Assembly: GCA_014729595.1 (NCBI GenBank)
Contig: WJJU01000252.1
Span: 1 to 14,698, forward strand
Direction: 5' to 3'
DNA: 14,698 nt
Origin: Chitinivibrionales bacterium
GTDB taxonomy: Bacteria > Fibrobacterota > Chitinivibrionia > Chitinivibrionales > WJMI01
The translations under genes and the position numbers were made by a program. The notes under the pieces were generated by a model. That model was not told the origin of the DNA. It saw only the letters and a program-made list of their open reading frames with translations, and did no database searches. Of this stretch, positions 1-5,941 are shown one piece after another. Within the stretch, counting starts at the first letter, position 1; every line of letters starts with the position of its first letter.

Positions 1-842
1 GCGCCCACTGCGCTATGGGTATCAACGGGATACCGCCCGCTATTGTAAAACACGACTGTCATGGGCAGGCTTGTATCCACTTCATGGTTCTTGACCCATG
101 CACTATAGCTCTTGAACGACTTCGCTTCGCGTGGATCGAATATGGTAGCGTCTTCGACTTCACGGGGCGGCTTGTACGTGGGGGCTTCACTCACGTTACC
201 GTACTCACGCGCAAGAAGACAGAGCAGGTTGTACATGTTGTATTCGTCGGCGTACCGCCAGTACTTTGCCGCCCAAAAGTAGTTGCGCATGTCGCGAAGC
301 GGACCTACAGGCAGTACTGTACCAGCTTTCTCTGCCATGGCCATCATCCGGCGTGCCTTTCTCATTTGATCTTGCCATGAGTTGGCCCCTTCGCTTCCCA
401 TTTTCCCCATACCGGAGGGCTTCTTCTTCCTCAAATCACCGCCGGTTCCCATTGGTTCTTCGGGTTTTTCCATGGCAGTGGGCCGCTTGCCCTTCATGGC
501 CCCCATCTCGCTCATACCTGCCAGGGAGAACTTCCCAAGTCTTGTCAGCCCGCGAACCGATGCTTTGTCTGAGTTGGTGACAATAACCGGCCCGGCGAAT
601 CCCTGAAGTTCTTCGCCAATAGCGCGCTGGACCTGGTCATCAACACCCATCAGATCGAGGATCACCAGATCAGATGCCTTTGCAGTGTCGAGGCTTTCCG
701 TCAGCGCCTTGCCGGTGAGGGAGTCGTTCCCCGCAAAAAAGCAACACAATTCGAGCGAGCCGCATACCCATGCCTGTTGTTTGATTACAGATGCGAGAGC
801 ATTGAGTGCGGTTGTCGAAACGGATAGTATACAGATTTTCAA
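1..842 (-). CDS. cobN: CobN-type cobaltochelatase large subunit, N-terminal part (runs off left edge)
   Basis: The frame is open from 842 to the left edge, about 280 residues, so only the N-terminus is present. CobN is the large porphyrinoid-binding subunit that inserts Co2+ into the corrin ring, driven by a ChlI/ChlD or CobS/CobT AAA+ motor. The start is taken as TTG at 842, because the product then begins LKICILSVSTTAL, the usual opening beta-strand of this family, and an in-frame stop lies at 876-878. A CobN hallmark segment is LRDMRNYFWAAKYWRYADE (about residues 185-203), followed by PPREVEDATIFDP and, near the edge, VVFYNSGRYPVDT, which matches the family block that starts the chelatase core. 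A Met/Lys/Gly-rich low-complexity stretch lies at about residues 105-175. The expected partners, ChlI and ChlD, are at 9269-12165 on the same strand. The Shine-Dalgarno is weak, so expression may depend on read-through from cobW. Confidence 0.92.
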   Translation of the reverse strand, partial: MKICILSVSTTALNALASVIKQQAWVCGSLELCCFFAGNDSLTGKALTESLDTAKASDLVILDLMGVDDQVQRAIGEELQGFAGPVIVTNSDKASVRGLTRLGKFSLAGMSEMGAMKGKRPTAMEKPEEPMGTGGDLRKKKPSGMGKMGSEGANSWQDQMRKARRMMAMAEKAGTVLPVGPLRDMRNYFWAAKYWRYADEYNMYNLLCLLAREYGNVSEAPTYKPPREVEDATIFDPREAKSFKSYSAWVKNHEVDTSLPMTVVFYNSGRYPVDTHSAVG

Positions 843-875
843 AACAATGCCTATTGTGTAATGGTAAAAGACTTT

Positions 876-1340
876 CTATGATCTTCCGCCGTGGGAGCCA
901 ATGATGCCGACCAGTTTGCCTTCGGGAATATCGATATCCCAGAGCACCGACCTGCGATGATAGCCTTGAGTGTTGCTGCGATAGGCGCCCGCACCCTGAG
1001 AGTCGAAATCGACAGGGGCCTGGGTGACAACCTCTACTGCCTTCATCCAGCCACTCACATCCATCCAGACATGCGGGTCATAGTGCTCAGCCTCATCGGT
1101 CATCACGTAGTCTCCCTCTTCAAGAAGCCTCTCGGTAACCACATGCACCGTCTTGCCGCCCGCGGCGACTTTAACCAGAACATCACCCATTTTCCCTTCG
1201 AGCATTAGCCCGTTATAAAATACGATGTCGGCGTTACTGAGGATGACCACATCCTGGCGTGTCGGCTTGTATGGATGCGGGTCGACCCCTTCGCCGAAAA
1301 TGCCGGTCACGCTGATGCGCTCGCCGGCGACCTCGCGCAC
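876..1340 (-). pseudogene. Chimeric remnant: TroA-type metal-binding protein fused to the start of a TroB-type ABC ATPase
   Basis: Residues 1-126 of this frame (GTG at 1340) match the central part of a cluster A-I substrate-binding protein of the TroA/MntC type: GEGVDPHPYKPTRQD, then IVFYNGLMLEGKMGDV, then HYDPHVWMDVSGWMKAVE, carrying the usual His ligands. The signal peptide and first strand are missing, and so is the whole C-terminal lobe. At about position 960 the sequence changes without loss of frame to YHRRSVLWDIDIPEGKLVGI, which resembles the opening of the cognate ATPase (TroB/MntB). It then reads IGSHGGRS and a TAG stop, where Walker A (GPNGAGKS) should be. The simplest reading is a deletion joining two adjacent genes of a tro operon, followed by decay. 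It differs in subfamily from the intact ZnuA at 7587-8597. It is not expected to transport metal. Confidence 0.82.
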
Positions 1341-1394
1341 GATTTCGGATGGTTTTGCTTCTGGTGATCCTGAAGAAATTCCAGATGCTCTTTG

Positions 1395-1607
1395 TTACAA
1401 GCAGAGTTCCGTTTCCAGGCGATGAAGCCACACAAGCACCTGCCTTAAATGCTCTGAGCCGTATGATACCACGAAGCGCCTTGCCTCCGGGTGCTCGGGG
1501 TTGCTCAAAACGGCAACCCGATCACGAACCGCATCCTTTGTCCTTATGCCACCCCCGGCGGTTATGCACGCTTTCCATTCTTAATACGTGTTCGCCGCTT
1601 GCGTCAT
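1395..1607 (-). pseudogene. Small 70-residue gene coupled to cobW, interrupted by TAA at codon 9
   Basis: ATG at 1607 overlaps the cobW stop (ATGA) and is preceded by AAGGAGA at about 7-base spacing, a strong coupled start. The frame reads MTQAANTY, then TAA (1583-1581). It continues in the same frame as EWKACITAGGG...RDRVAVLSNPEHPEARRF...SYGSEHLRQVLVWLHRLE to TAA at 1395-1397. There is no good internal start between the TAA and the conserved-looking half. The downstream half looks like a real helical soluble protein domain. I do not recognise the family. A single substitution, for example AAA to TAA, would explain the break. Its position directly behind the COG0523 gene suggests an accessory to that protein. 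TAA is not a known recoding signal for Sec or Pyl, so I call it a pseudogene rather than a recoded gene; a sequencing error is also possible. Confidence 0.6.
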
Positions 1608-2644
1608 GGCGTTTCTCCTTTTGTGACCGAAATACTTCTCAACGAGGTCTCCAACGAATGCTTGGAAATGCCTTTGGTGATGAATACAATGCGTGTGCGC
1701 GTGTCGCTATCCGGCCATTGTTCCATCTGATAGAGCGGATAAAAGATGTGTTGAACCCCGTGAATAACAATCGGACCGGCATAGCCCTCAACATTAACTA
1801 TGCCCTTGATCCGCAGCATCTTTTCACCCATGAGTTTCGTGACAATTTCGATCCACGCCATGAACCCGTTTTCCGGGACCGGCTCTTCACGGGTGATGCA
1901 GAAGGCCGCGATGCCTTCGCCATGCCGGTTAACATCGTGGTGATGGTCATGGTGGTCATGATGATTGCCTTGATATGCTTCTTCATCGAGCCATTTTTTA
2001 ACATCCGCATCTTTGCTGAGCGTTGAAAATGGCGGGATCGCGAATAGGGTGTCGATTGCAACGGCGCCATTGACCGCGGTAACAAGCGGCGCGGACGGGT
2101 TCACCGTGCGAACGATCTCTTCGATTTGCAGCCGCTGTTGCCCATCGATAAGGTCGGTCTTTGTCATGATCAGGCAATCGGCCACCGCGGCCTGTTTTCG
2201 CGCCTCAAACTGCTCCTGTTGCGTTTGTGCAAAACAGGTGGCGTCGATCGTTGCGATAACGGAGCGTAGCTCATAATCACCCGCCAATTTAGGGGAGGTC
2301 ATGATGGTATGGATAATCGGCGCCGGATCGGCAAGGCCGGTTGTTTCGATAACGACACGATCGAATTGCCGTTTCCCCAGCCTGAAGAATCGCCCTTGAA
2401 TATCTTTGAGCGTTTTTCTAAGATCGCCGCGAATCGTGCAGCAAATACAGCCGCTGCTCATTTCGATCATGGTTTCGCTGGTGCTCTTTACCAGCAGGTG
2501 ATCCAGCCCGACTTCACCGAATTCGTTAATGATAACAAATGTCTTGCTGAATTGCGGCGCGTGCACCAGATAATTGAGTACCGTCGTTTTCCCGCTGCCC
2601 AGAAAACCGGTGAGGATATGGACGGGAATTGGTTCTTTTGGCAT
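1604..2644 (-). CDS. cobW: CobW/COG0523-family GTP-dependent metallochaperone
   Basis: This is a 346-residue G3E-family GTPase. From the chosen ATG at 2644, with AAGGAA about 8 bases upstream, it shows Walker A GFLGSGKTT (residues 13-21), the metal-binding CxCC motif in SGCICC (Cys66, Cys68, Cys69), ETTGLADP as the Walker B/switch region (about 100-107), and TKTD (161-164) as the guanine-specificity motif. A His/Asp-rich linker, HHDHHDHHHD, spans 228-237, and the CobW C-terminal domain ends around RIVFITKGIS. A longer start at 2737 is possible but lacks family support. Family members deliver Zn2+ or Co2+ to client enzymes using GTP. The gene lies upstream of cobN, which suits a cobalt chaperone, but it also sits in a remnant operon with HisI and TroA pieces, which suits a Zur-controlled zinc chaperone. 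I cannot choose between the two from sequence. It is the only intact gene in its operon. Confidence 0.95.
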   Translation of the reverse strand: MPKEPIPVHILTGFLGSGKTTVLNYLVHAPQFSKTFVIINEFGEVGLDHLLVKSTSETMIEMSSGCICCTIRGDLRKTLKDIQGRFFRLGKRQFDRVVIETTGLADPAPIIHTIMTSPKLAGDYELRSVIATIDATCFAQTQQEQFEARKQAAVADCLIMTKTDLIDGQQRLQIEEIVRTVNPSAPLVTAVNGAVAIDTLFAIPPFSTLSKDADVKKWLDEEAYQGNHHDHHDHHHDVNRHGEGIAAFCITREEPVPENGFMAWIEIVTKLMGEKMLRIKGIVNVEGYAGPIVIHGVQHIFYPLYQMEQWPDSDTRTRIVFITKGISKHSLETSLRSISVTKGETP

Positions 2645-2733
2645 GGCTGATTCCTTCCGCGGGATAGCTTCCGGTATCGGTTCCTGATCCCGCGCGGGTT
2701 TATAGTAATGGAAAACGGCTCGCTGACTCCAGG

Positions 2734-3042
2734 TCACGGATCCAGATTCGCTAAAGAGGTGTCGTCAAAATCGATGCGCCGGTAAAAGCAGTTACGAGGT
2801 TTGCCGTTGCGGTTCCTTGTGTGGCAGATACCGCTTCTGCGTGGCCGGACCTTGAAAACAAGGGAGTTCTGTTCACAATTGACATACGCTTCGACAAGCT
2901 CAAAAGTCTCGCCTGAGGTTTTGCCCTTTTCCCACAGTTCGTTGCGGGAGGTGCTCCAGAAGGTGGCGGTGCGGGCGCGCAGTGAATGGCGCAGGGCCGT
3001 TTCATTAACGTAGGCGATCAGGATGACCTCGCTGGTAACGTG
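2734..3042 (-). pseudogene. hisI: 5'-truncated HisI-like phosphoribosyl-AMP cyclohydrolase
   Basis: The frame reads TSEVILIAYVNETALRHSL, then ATFWSTSRNELWEKGKTSGE, then ICHTRNRNGKPRNCFYRRI, the HisI order of blocks (VLMLAYMN, YWSRSR..LW.KG.TSG, CHTG..SCFYR). HisI opens the ring of phosphoribosyl-AMP in histidine synthesis and normally uses Zn2+ held by three Cys. The three Cys positions are present (NCEQNS, ICHT, NCFY), but the usual acidic DCDxDT motif has become NCEQNS, and the CHT...CF spacing is longer than in canonical enzymes. About 25 N-terminal residues and any start codon are missing; upstream sequence belongs to the flavoprotein fragment in another frame. The stop is 90 bases before cobW. 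HisI paralogues next to COG0523 genes are known in Zur regulons, which is the likely origin here. No other his genes are nearby. Confidence 0.8.
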
Positions 3043-3185
3043 GTTTGTTTTGGCCGGCCGGAAAAGGAACTTCCGATGCCGTATCGGTCGAGGATGAGCG
3101 GCTGCAACCCCATTCGCCGAAGTGCCGCCCCTATGCCGATACCGGCCGCACCGGCGCCAACGACAATTACCTCATGGTGTTTCAA
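3018..3185 (-). pseudogene. N-terminal fragment of an FAD/NAD(P)-dependent oxidoreductase
   Basis: TTG at 3185 follows GGAGGGGG at about 7-base spacing and opens LKHHEVIVVGAGAAGIGIG, a Rossmann dinucleotide-binding fold with the GxGxxG pattern. It continues to LILDRYGIGSSFS, typical of a group of stand-alone flavin oxidoreductases (family memory: RYGIGSSFSRWPK). After GSSFS the similarity ends and the frame closes with TGA at 3018-3020. Only about 45 residues of a protein normally several hundred long remain. The downstream sequence is the HisI fragment in a different frame, overlapping by about 25 bases, so the two genes were joined by a deletion. The intact ribosome-binding site suggests this was the first gene of the now decayed operon. 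A short fusion peptide could still be translated, but enzymatic function is not expected. Confidence 0.72.
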
Positions 3186-3294
3186 GATGCCCCCTCCACG
3201 GTTTCCGAAAACTCACGATAGAGCATCGAAGGCCGCACACCGGTGTTCAAGTTTCGAAAAGATAGCGGGGCTCCTTGTGAAAGAATGTTACAAT

Positions 3295-3309
3295 TGAAAA
3301 TAATTTGCG
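3295..3309. promoter_or_regulatory. Candidate Zur/Fur-type operator upstream of the decayed operon
   Basis: TGAAAATAATTTGCG is an imperfect 7-1-7 inverted repeat. It matches 11 of 15 positions with the palindrome TGCAAAATATTTGCA found upstream of zur (9129-9143). It lies about 110 bases upstream of the flavoprotein fragment start, where the promoter of the flavoprotein-hisI-cobW series should be. A gamma-proteobacterial Zur-like half site, AATGTTACA, lies immediately to its left (3284-3292). AT-rich sequence can produce such similarity by chance, so this is a candidate supported mainly by the shared gene context. Confidence 0.4.
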
Positions 3310-3310
3310 A

Positions 3311-3610
3311 TAAAGGCTCAGGCAAGCCGTATATTTAAAGACTGATTGTGTTCGAAAACCATCTTGTTATGGTTCATGGAGATACTGAATCAGCCCGATC
3401 ACGATACGGGGGGGGATTCTCATCGCGGAAGGATACCCGGATGCAGAGCCTGTACCATTTAACCATCGGCGGCCCCGTAATCGATAATCGATTGCAGACA
3501 AGGCCGCCGTACGTTCATCTTCGCCTTGATGTCTGTGAATAGACCACCGCTACTGGTTGACGAAGAATGAGAAGAACACGCGGAACGCGCCGGTATTTCG
3601 TATTTTTAAC
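3311..3610. other. Intergenic stretch with no recognisable gene
   Basis: I translated this stretch on the - strand in two frames and looked at the + strand ORF at 3348-3542; none gives a recognisable family or a credible start with a Shine-Dalgarno. It contains a perfect 7-1-7 palindrome (3479-3493) and a short GC stem, CGCG-GAA-CGCG, near 3576-3586. It may hold promoter DNA for the decayed operon at its left end, and otherwise looks like decayed or non-coding sequence. Confidence 0.5.
3479..3493. repeat. Perfect 15-bp palindrome (7-1-7)
   Basis: AATCGATAATCGATT is two 7-base arms around a central A, with the geometry used by Fur-family and other dimeric regulators. Its sequence does not resemble the zur palindrome, and no start codon of a convincing gene lies close by. 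It may be an operator or chance. Confidence 0.3.
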
Positions 3611-3730
3611 AGCCGCTTTCAAAATGAGGTGCGTGTGGGAAGACCGAGCGAGAGTGCCTGGATGCAAGGCACAACGAAGCAGATAGGCGCTCGTAGCCGG
3701 TTTGAGTAGTAGCTCATTTTGAAAGCGGCT
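3611..3730. mobile_element. 120-bp MITE-like element with perfect 18-bp terminal inverted repeats
   Basis: AGCCGCTTTCAAAATGAG at 3611-3628 is repeated as its exact reverse complement at 3713-3730, bounding an 84-bp core. The core carries a second perfect stem, GTGCCT (3654-3659) and AGGCAC (3667-3672), around a 7-base loop. No transposase is encoded. The - strand frame through it is open (3619-3816) but looks like a by-product of the repeat. I see no clear target-site duplication: the flanks are TTAAC and CTAAG. It sits 20 bases before the start codon of the small membrane-protein gene, so it may affect that gene's promoter or form a strong RNA hairpin. A terminator is less likely, since no T-run follows. 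Only one copy is in this window, so dispersal is inferred. Confidence 0.65.
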
Positions 3731-3749
3731 CTAAGACCGAGGCTTAGCA

Positions 3750-4028
3750 ATGAAGATTCATAGTGAAAAGGATTTGAAGCGCCAACGTGCTCATTTATCA
3801 TCTCGGATCGTCTCATCGCTACTGCGCTTCATCGGATGGAGCGCGGGCTTTTCGAGCATCATATCCATGACTGCATGCCCTTTTTGCGGAAGACAAGGAT
3901 GCGGGGTTGGCGCAATGACCGGCGTCGTTCTCGGAGCATTTTTTGGAGCCCTGATGCAGTGGGGCGCAAAAATCAGAAAAGCGGTGTGCACATGGTTTCG
4001 AAACCCGCTCTCTAGATTTTTGCCATAG
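3750..4028 (+). CDS. Small putative membrane protein with a CPFCGRQGC motif
   Basis: The product is 92 residues, starting at ATG 3750 with GAGG about 7 bases upstream. A basic N-terminus (KDLKRQR, about residues 7-13) is followed by a moderately hydrophobic segment (about 21-41). Then comes the cysteine cluster TACPFCGRQGCGVG, with Cys43, Cys46 and Cys51, and a glycine-rich hydrophobic helix (about 53-72). A basic amphipathic tail ends the protein. The CxxC with a further Cys between two membrane-prone segments suggests metal binding or thiol redox at the membrane, but I do not recognise a named family and assign no function. It is on the + strand, directly behind the MITE-like element and 273 bases before selO. 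Coding is supported by the motif, the start context and the plausible topology. Confidence 0.6.
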   Translation: MKIHSEKDLKRQRAHLSSRIVSSLLRFIGWSAGFSSIISMTACPFCGRQGCGVGAMTGVVLGAFFGALMQWGAKIRKAVCTWFRNPLSRFLP

Positions 4029-4301
4029 GTGATGAGATCATTATTGTAGCCCTGGTGTCCCTGGTGACCTGGGCCACGTGCCGATGTGGTATTTGCACCA
4101 AAAGCGCTCCCATCAAAAACCTTGGCTCGTTGAATACCTGTGTGCCCAACCATGTCACGGTGCTCATACCCAACAAAAAGACCAATGAGGGTGTCGATGC
4201 GGTTTCGCGGTAGCGTTCGGCATGCAAGAGGGATGGCTCGAAGCTAAAGCTAATCGATCGTCGGCACCAGTGAAAAACTGATTTACGGAAAGTGTGACCC
4301 T
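4029..4301. other. Intergenic region before selO, no gene assigned
   Basis: Short open frames exist on both strands, including a - strand frame with RIDTLIGLFVGYEHRD and GPGHQGHQGYNND, but none has a credible start plus a recognisable family. The selO promoter probably lies at the right end, which is AT-richer (about 4240-4285). I cannot define -35/-10 boxes with confidence. Confidence 0.4.
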
Positions 4302-5765
4302 ATGGATATCCCCGTTTCCGGTGGTTGGCGTTTTGATACGACCTACCTTTCTCTGCCGCAAACTCTTTTTGTGCGCCAGAGCCCCTGTCCGGTCGAAAAG
4401 CCGCGCCTACTGGTGCTCAACTATGCCCTTGCGCAGGATCTTGGGCTGGACATAGAGTGGCTTTGCAGCAAAGAAGGTGTGCAAACCCTTGCCGGAAACT
4501 CCGTGGTACCGGGTTCCGAGCCTATCGCACAAGCCTACGCAGGGCATCAATTCGGGCATTTCACCATGCTGGGAGACGGCCGTGCGATTCTGCTGGGAGA
4601 GCATATCACGCCGGACGGCCGGCGATTTGACATCCAGCTCAAGGGGTCGGGCCGAACCCCGTTTTCGCGCGATGGTGATGGAAGGGCGGCGGTTGGGCCC
4701 ATGATGCGGGAGTACCTAATCAGTGAAGCAATGCACTTTCTGGGAATACCCACTACGCGCAGCCTTGCGGTTGTCGCTACGGGCGAAAAGGTTCGAAGGG
4801 AGCGTCAGCTTGACGGCGCCGTGCTTGTGCGGGTCGCATCGAGCCATATCCGTGTGGGCACCTTCGAGTTTGCCGCTGCCGGGGGCGATAGCTCAACACT
4901 CCGGAAACTGCTTGACTATACAATAGTGCGGCATTATCCCGATCTTCTCAAGGTCCCTTCCCGCGCGCTTGCTTTTCTGGAGTGCGTCATGGATCGTCAG
5001 GCCGAACTGATCGCCCGATGGATGCATGTGGGGTTTGTACATGGTGTCATGAATACCGACAATATGGCTTTGAGCGGAGAGACGATAGATTATGGGCCAT
5101 GCGCTTTTATGGACTCATATAATCCGGCAACGGTATTCAGTTCTATCGATACTGCGGGTCGCTATGCGTTTGGCAATCAGCCCGCTGTTGCGCAATGGAA
5201 TCTGGCCCGCTTCGCGGAAACTCTTCTGCCGTTCATCAACCCGGATGATACCGAGACCGCGGCACGGGCGGAGGAGGTTATCGACCGATTTCCCCAGCAT
5301 TTCAGGCGTTTCTGGTTAGACGGAATGCTGAGGAAAGTGGGCATCAAAGAGGAGCGCCCCGGTGATGACACCCTTGTTGAATCCTTTCTTGGCCTTATGC
5401 AGCGCTACAAGCTCGATTATACCGAGACGTTTCGTATGCTCGCAACGGCGCAGGAGACCGAACTCGCCCAATGGCCCGCCCAGCTTGAGGCCTGGCGCAA
5501 TCGATGGATCGCGCGTGTAGAGGCCCAGCCGGATGGACGCGAAGAGGCGACCGGGATATGCGCAGCGGCAAATCCTGCGGTGATCCCCCGCAATCATCTG
5601 GTCGAGGAAACGCTTGCGGCGGTTGTAGAAGAGAACGATTTCGGGCCGCTGAACGATCTTCTCGATGCGCTTGCACATCCCTATGAATCAGGGAGAAGCG
5701 CCGAACGATACGAAAAGGCGCCAGAGCATCCTGATCCGAATTATCGTACTTTTTGCGGTACGTAA
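4302..5765 (+). CDS. selO: SelO/YdiU-family protein adenylyltransferase (pseudokinase fold)
   Basis: The product has 487 residues, close to the usual length of bacterial SelO (E. coli YdiU is about 480). SelO transfers AMP from ATP to Ser/Thr/Tyr residues of proteins and is tied to oxidative stress. Visible landmarks are YAGHQFGHFTMLGDGRAILL (79-98), the nucleotide-binding lysine in DIQLKGSGRTPFSRDGDGRA (Lys114), MMREYLISEA (Glu137), the active-site loop GVMNTDNM (Asn251, Asp253) and the metal-binding DYGPCAFMD (Asp263). Cys267 in that loop and Cys485 in the C-terminal FCGT correspond to the redox disulfide pair known in the family; in eukaryotes the latter site is selenocysteine. ATG at 4302 has GGAAAG about 10 bases upstream. 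The 3' end overlaps the convergent small membrane-protein gene by 25 bases. Nothing in the sequence ties it to the zinc operon beyond position. Confidence 0.97.
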   Translation: MDIPVSGGWRFDTTYLSLPQTLFVRQSPCPVEKPRLLVLNYALAQDLGLDIEWLCSKEGVQTLAGNSVVPGSEPIAQAYAGHQFGHFTMLGDGRAILLGEHITPDGRRFDIQLKGSGRTPFSRDGDGRAAVGPMMREYLISEAMHFLGIPTTRSLAVVATGEKVRRERQLDGAVLVRVASSHIRVGTFEFAAAGGDSSTLRKLLDYTIVRHYPDLLKVPSRALAFLECVMDRQAELIARWMHVGFVHGVMNTDNMALSGETIDYGPCAFMDSYNPATVFSSIDTAGRYAFGNQPAVAQWNLARFAETLLPFINPDDTETAARAEEVIDRFPQHFRRFWLDGMLRKVGIKEERPGDDTLVESFLGLMQRYKLDYTETFRMLATAQETELAQWPAQLEAWRNRWIARVEAQPDGREEATGICAAANPAVIPRNHLVEETLAAVVEENDFGPLNDLLDALAHPYESGRSAERYEKAPEHPDPNYRTFCGT

Positions 5766-5941
5766 TTGAAGCCTATGAGCGCCTCGAGAAAAATTGACGA
5801 CCATGTAATGGCGAAGACATGGCGTGCAATGCCCAGGGGAGCCGGAAACAGAAGAAAGAGCGACACGGAAAGCGCCACTGCCGCAAGCAGGAGGTCGCGG
5901 ATGGTGAAAAGCGGCAGCGATTTGACCTGAGTTTCATTCAT
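5741..5941 (-). CDS. 66-residue membrane protein at the end of the zinc-uptake operon
   Basis: ATG at 5941 lies inside the znuB 3' end, 8 bases of overlap, so translation is probably coupled. The product has a short polar N-terminus (MNETQVKSLPLFTIRD), a strong hydrophobic helix (about 17-34) and a second hydrophobic segment (about 40-57, HVFAITWSSIFLEALIGF), ending in VPQKVR. That suggests two membrane helices with a proline-containing turn (FPAPLGI). I do not recognise a family. Its position as the last gene of zur-znuACB suggests an accessory of the zinc permease or its assembly, but this is inference from context. It overlaps selO tail-to-tail. An upstream start at 6043 is unlikely, because that extension is arginine-rich and lies entirely within znuB. 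Confidence 0.7.
   Translation of the reverse strand: MNETQVKSLPLFTIRDLLLAAVALSVSLFLLFPAPLGIARHVFAITWSSIFLEALIGFNYVPQKVR

Noticed and set aside
1581..1583. Possible stop-codon recoding in the small gene behind cobW
   Set aside because: The codon is TAA; selenocysteine uses TGA and pyrrolysine TAG, and no recoding structure is apparent. A nonsense mutation or sequencing error is simpler.
3619..3816. 65-residue - strand open frame as a gene
   Set aside because: Most of it is translated from the inverted-repeat element and its start lies inside the opposite-strand membrane-protein gene.
4461..4473. CTTTGCAGCAAAG palindrome resembling half sites of the zur operator
   Set aside because: It lies within selO coding sequence in a normal codon run and far from any promoter; probably chance.
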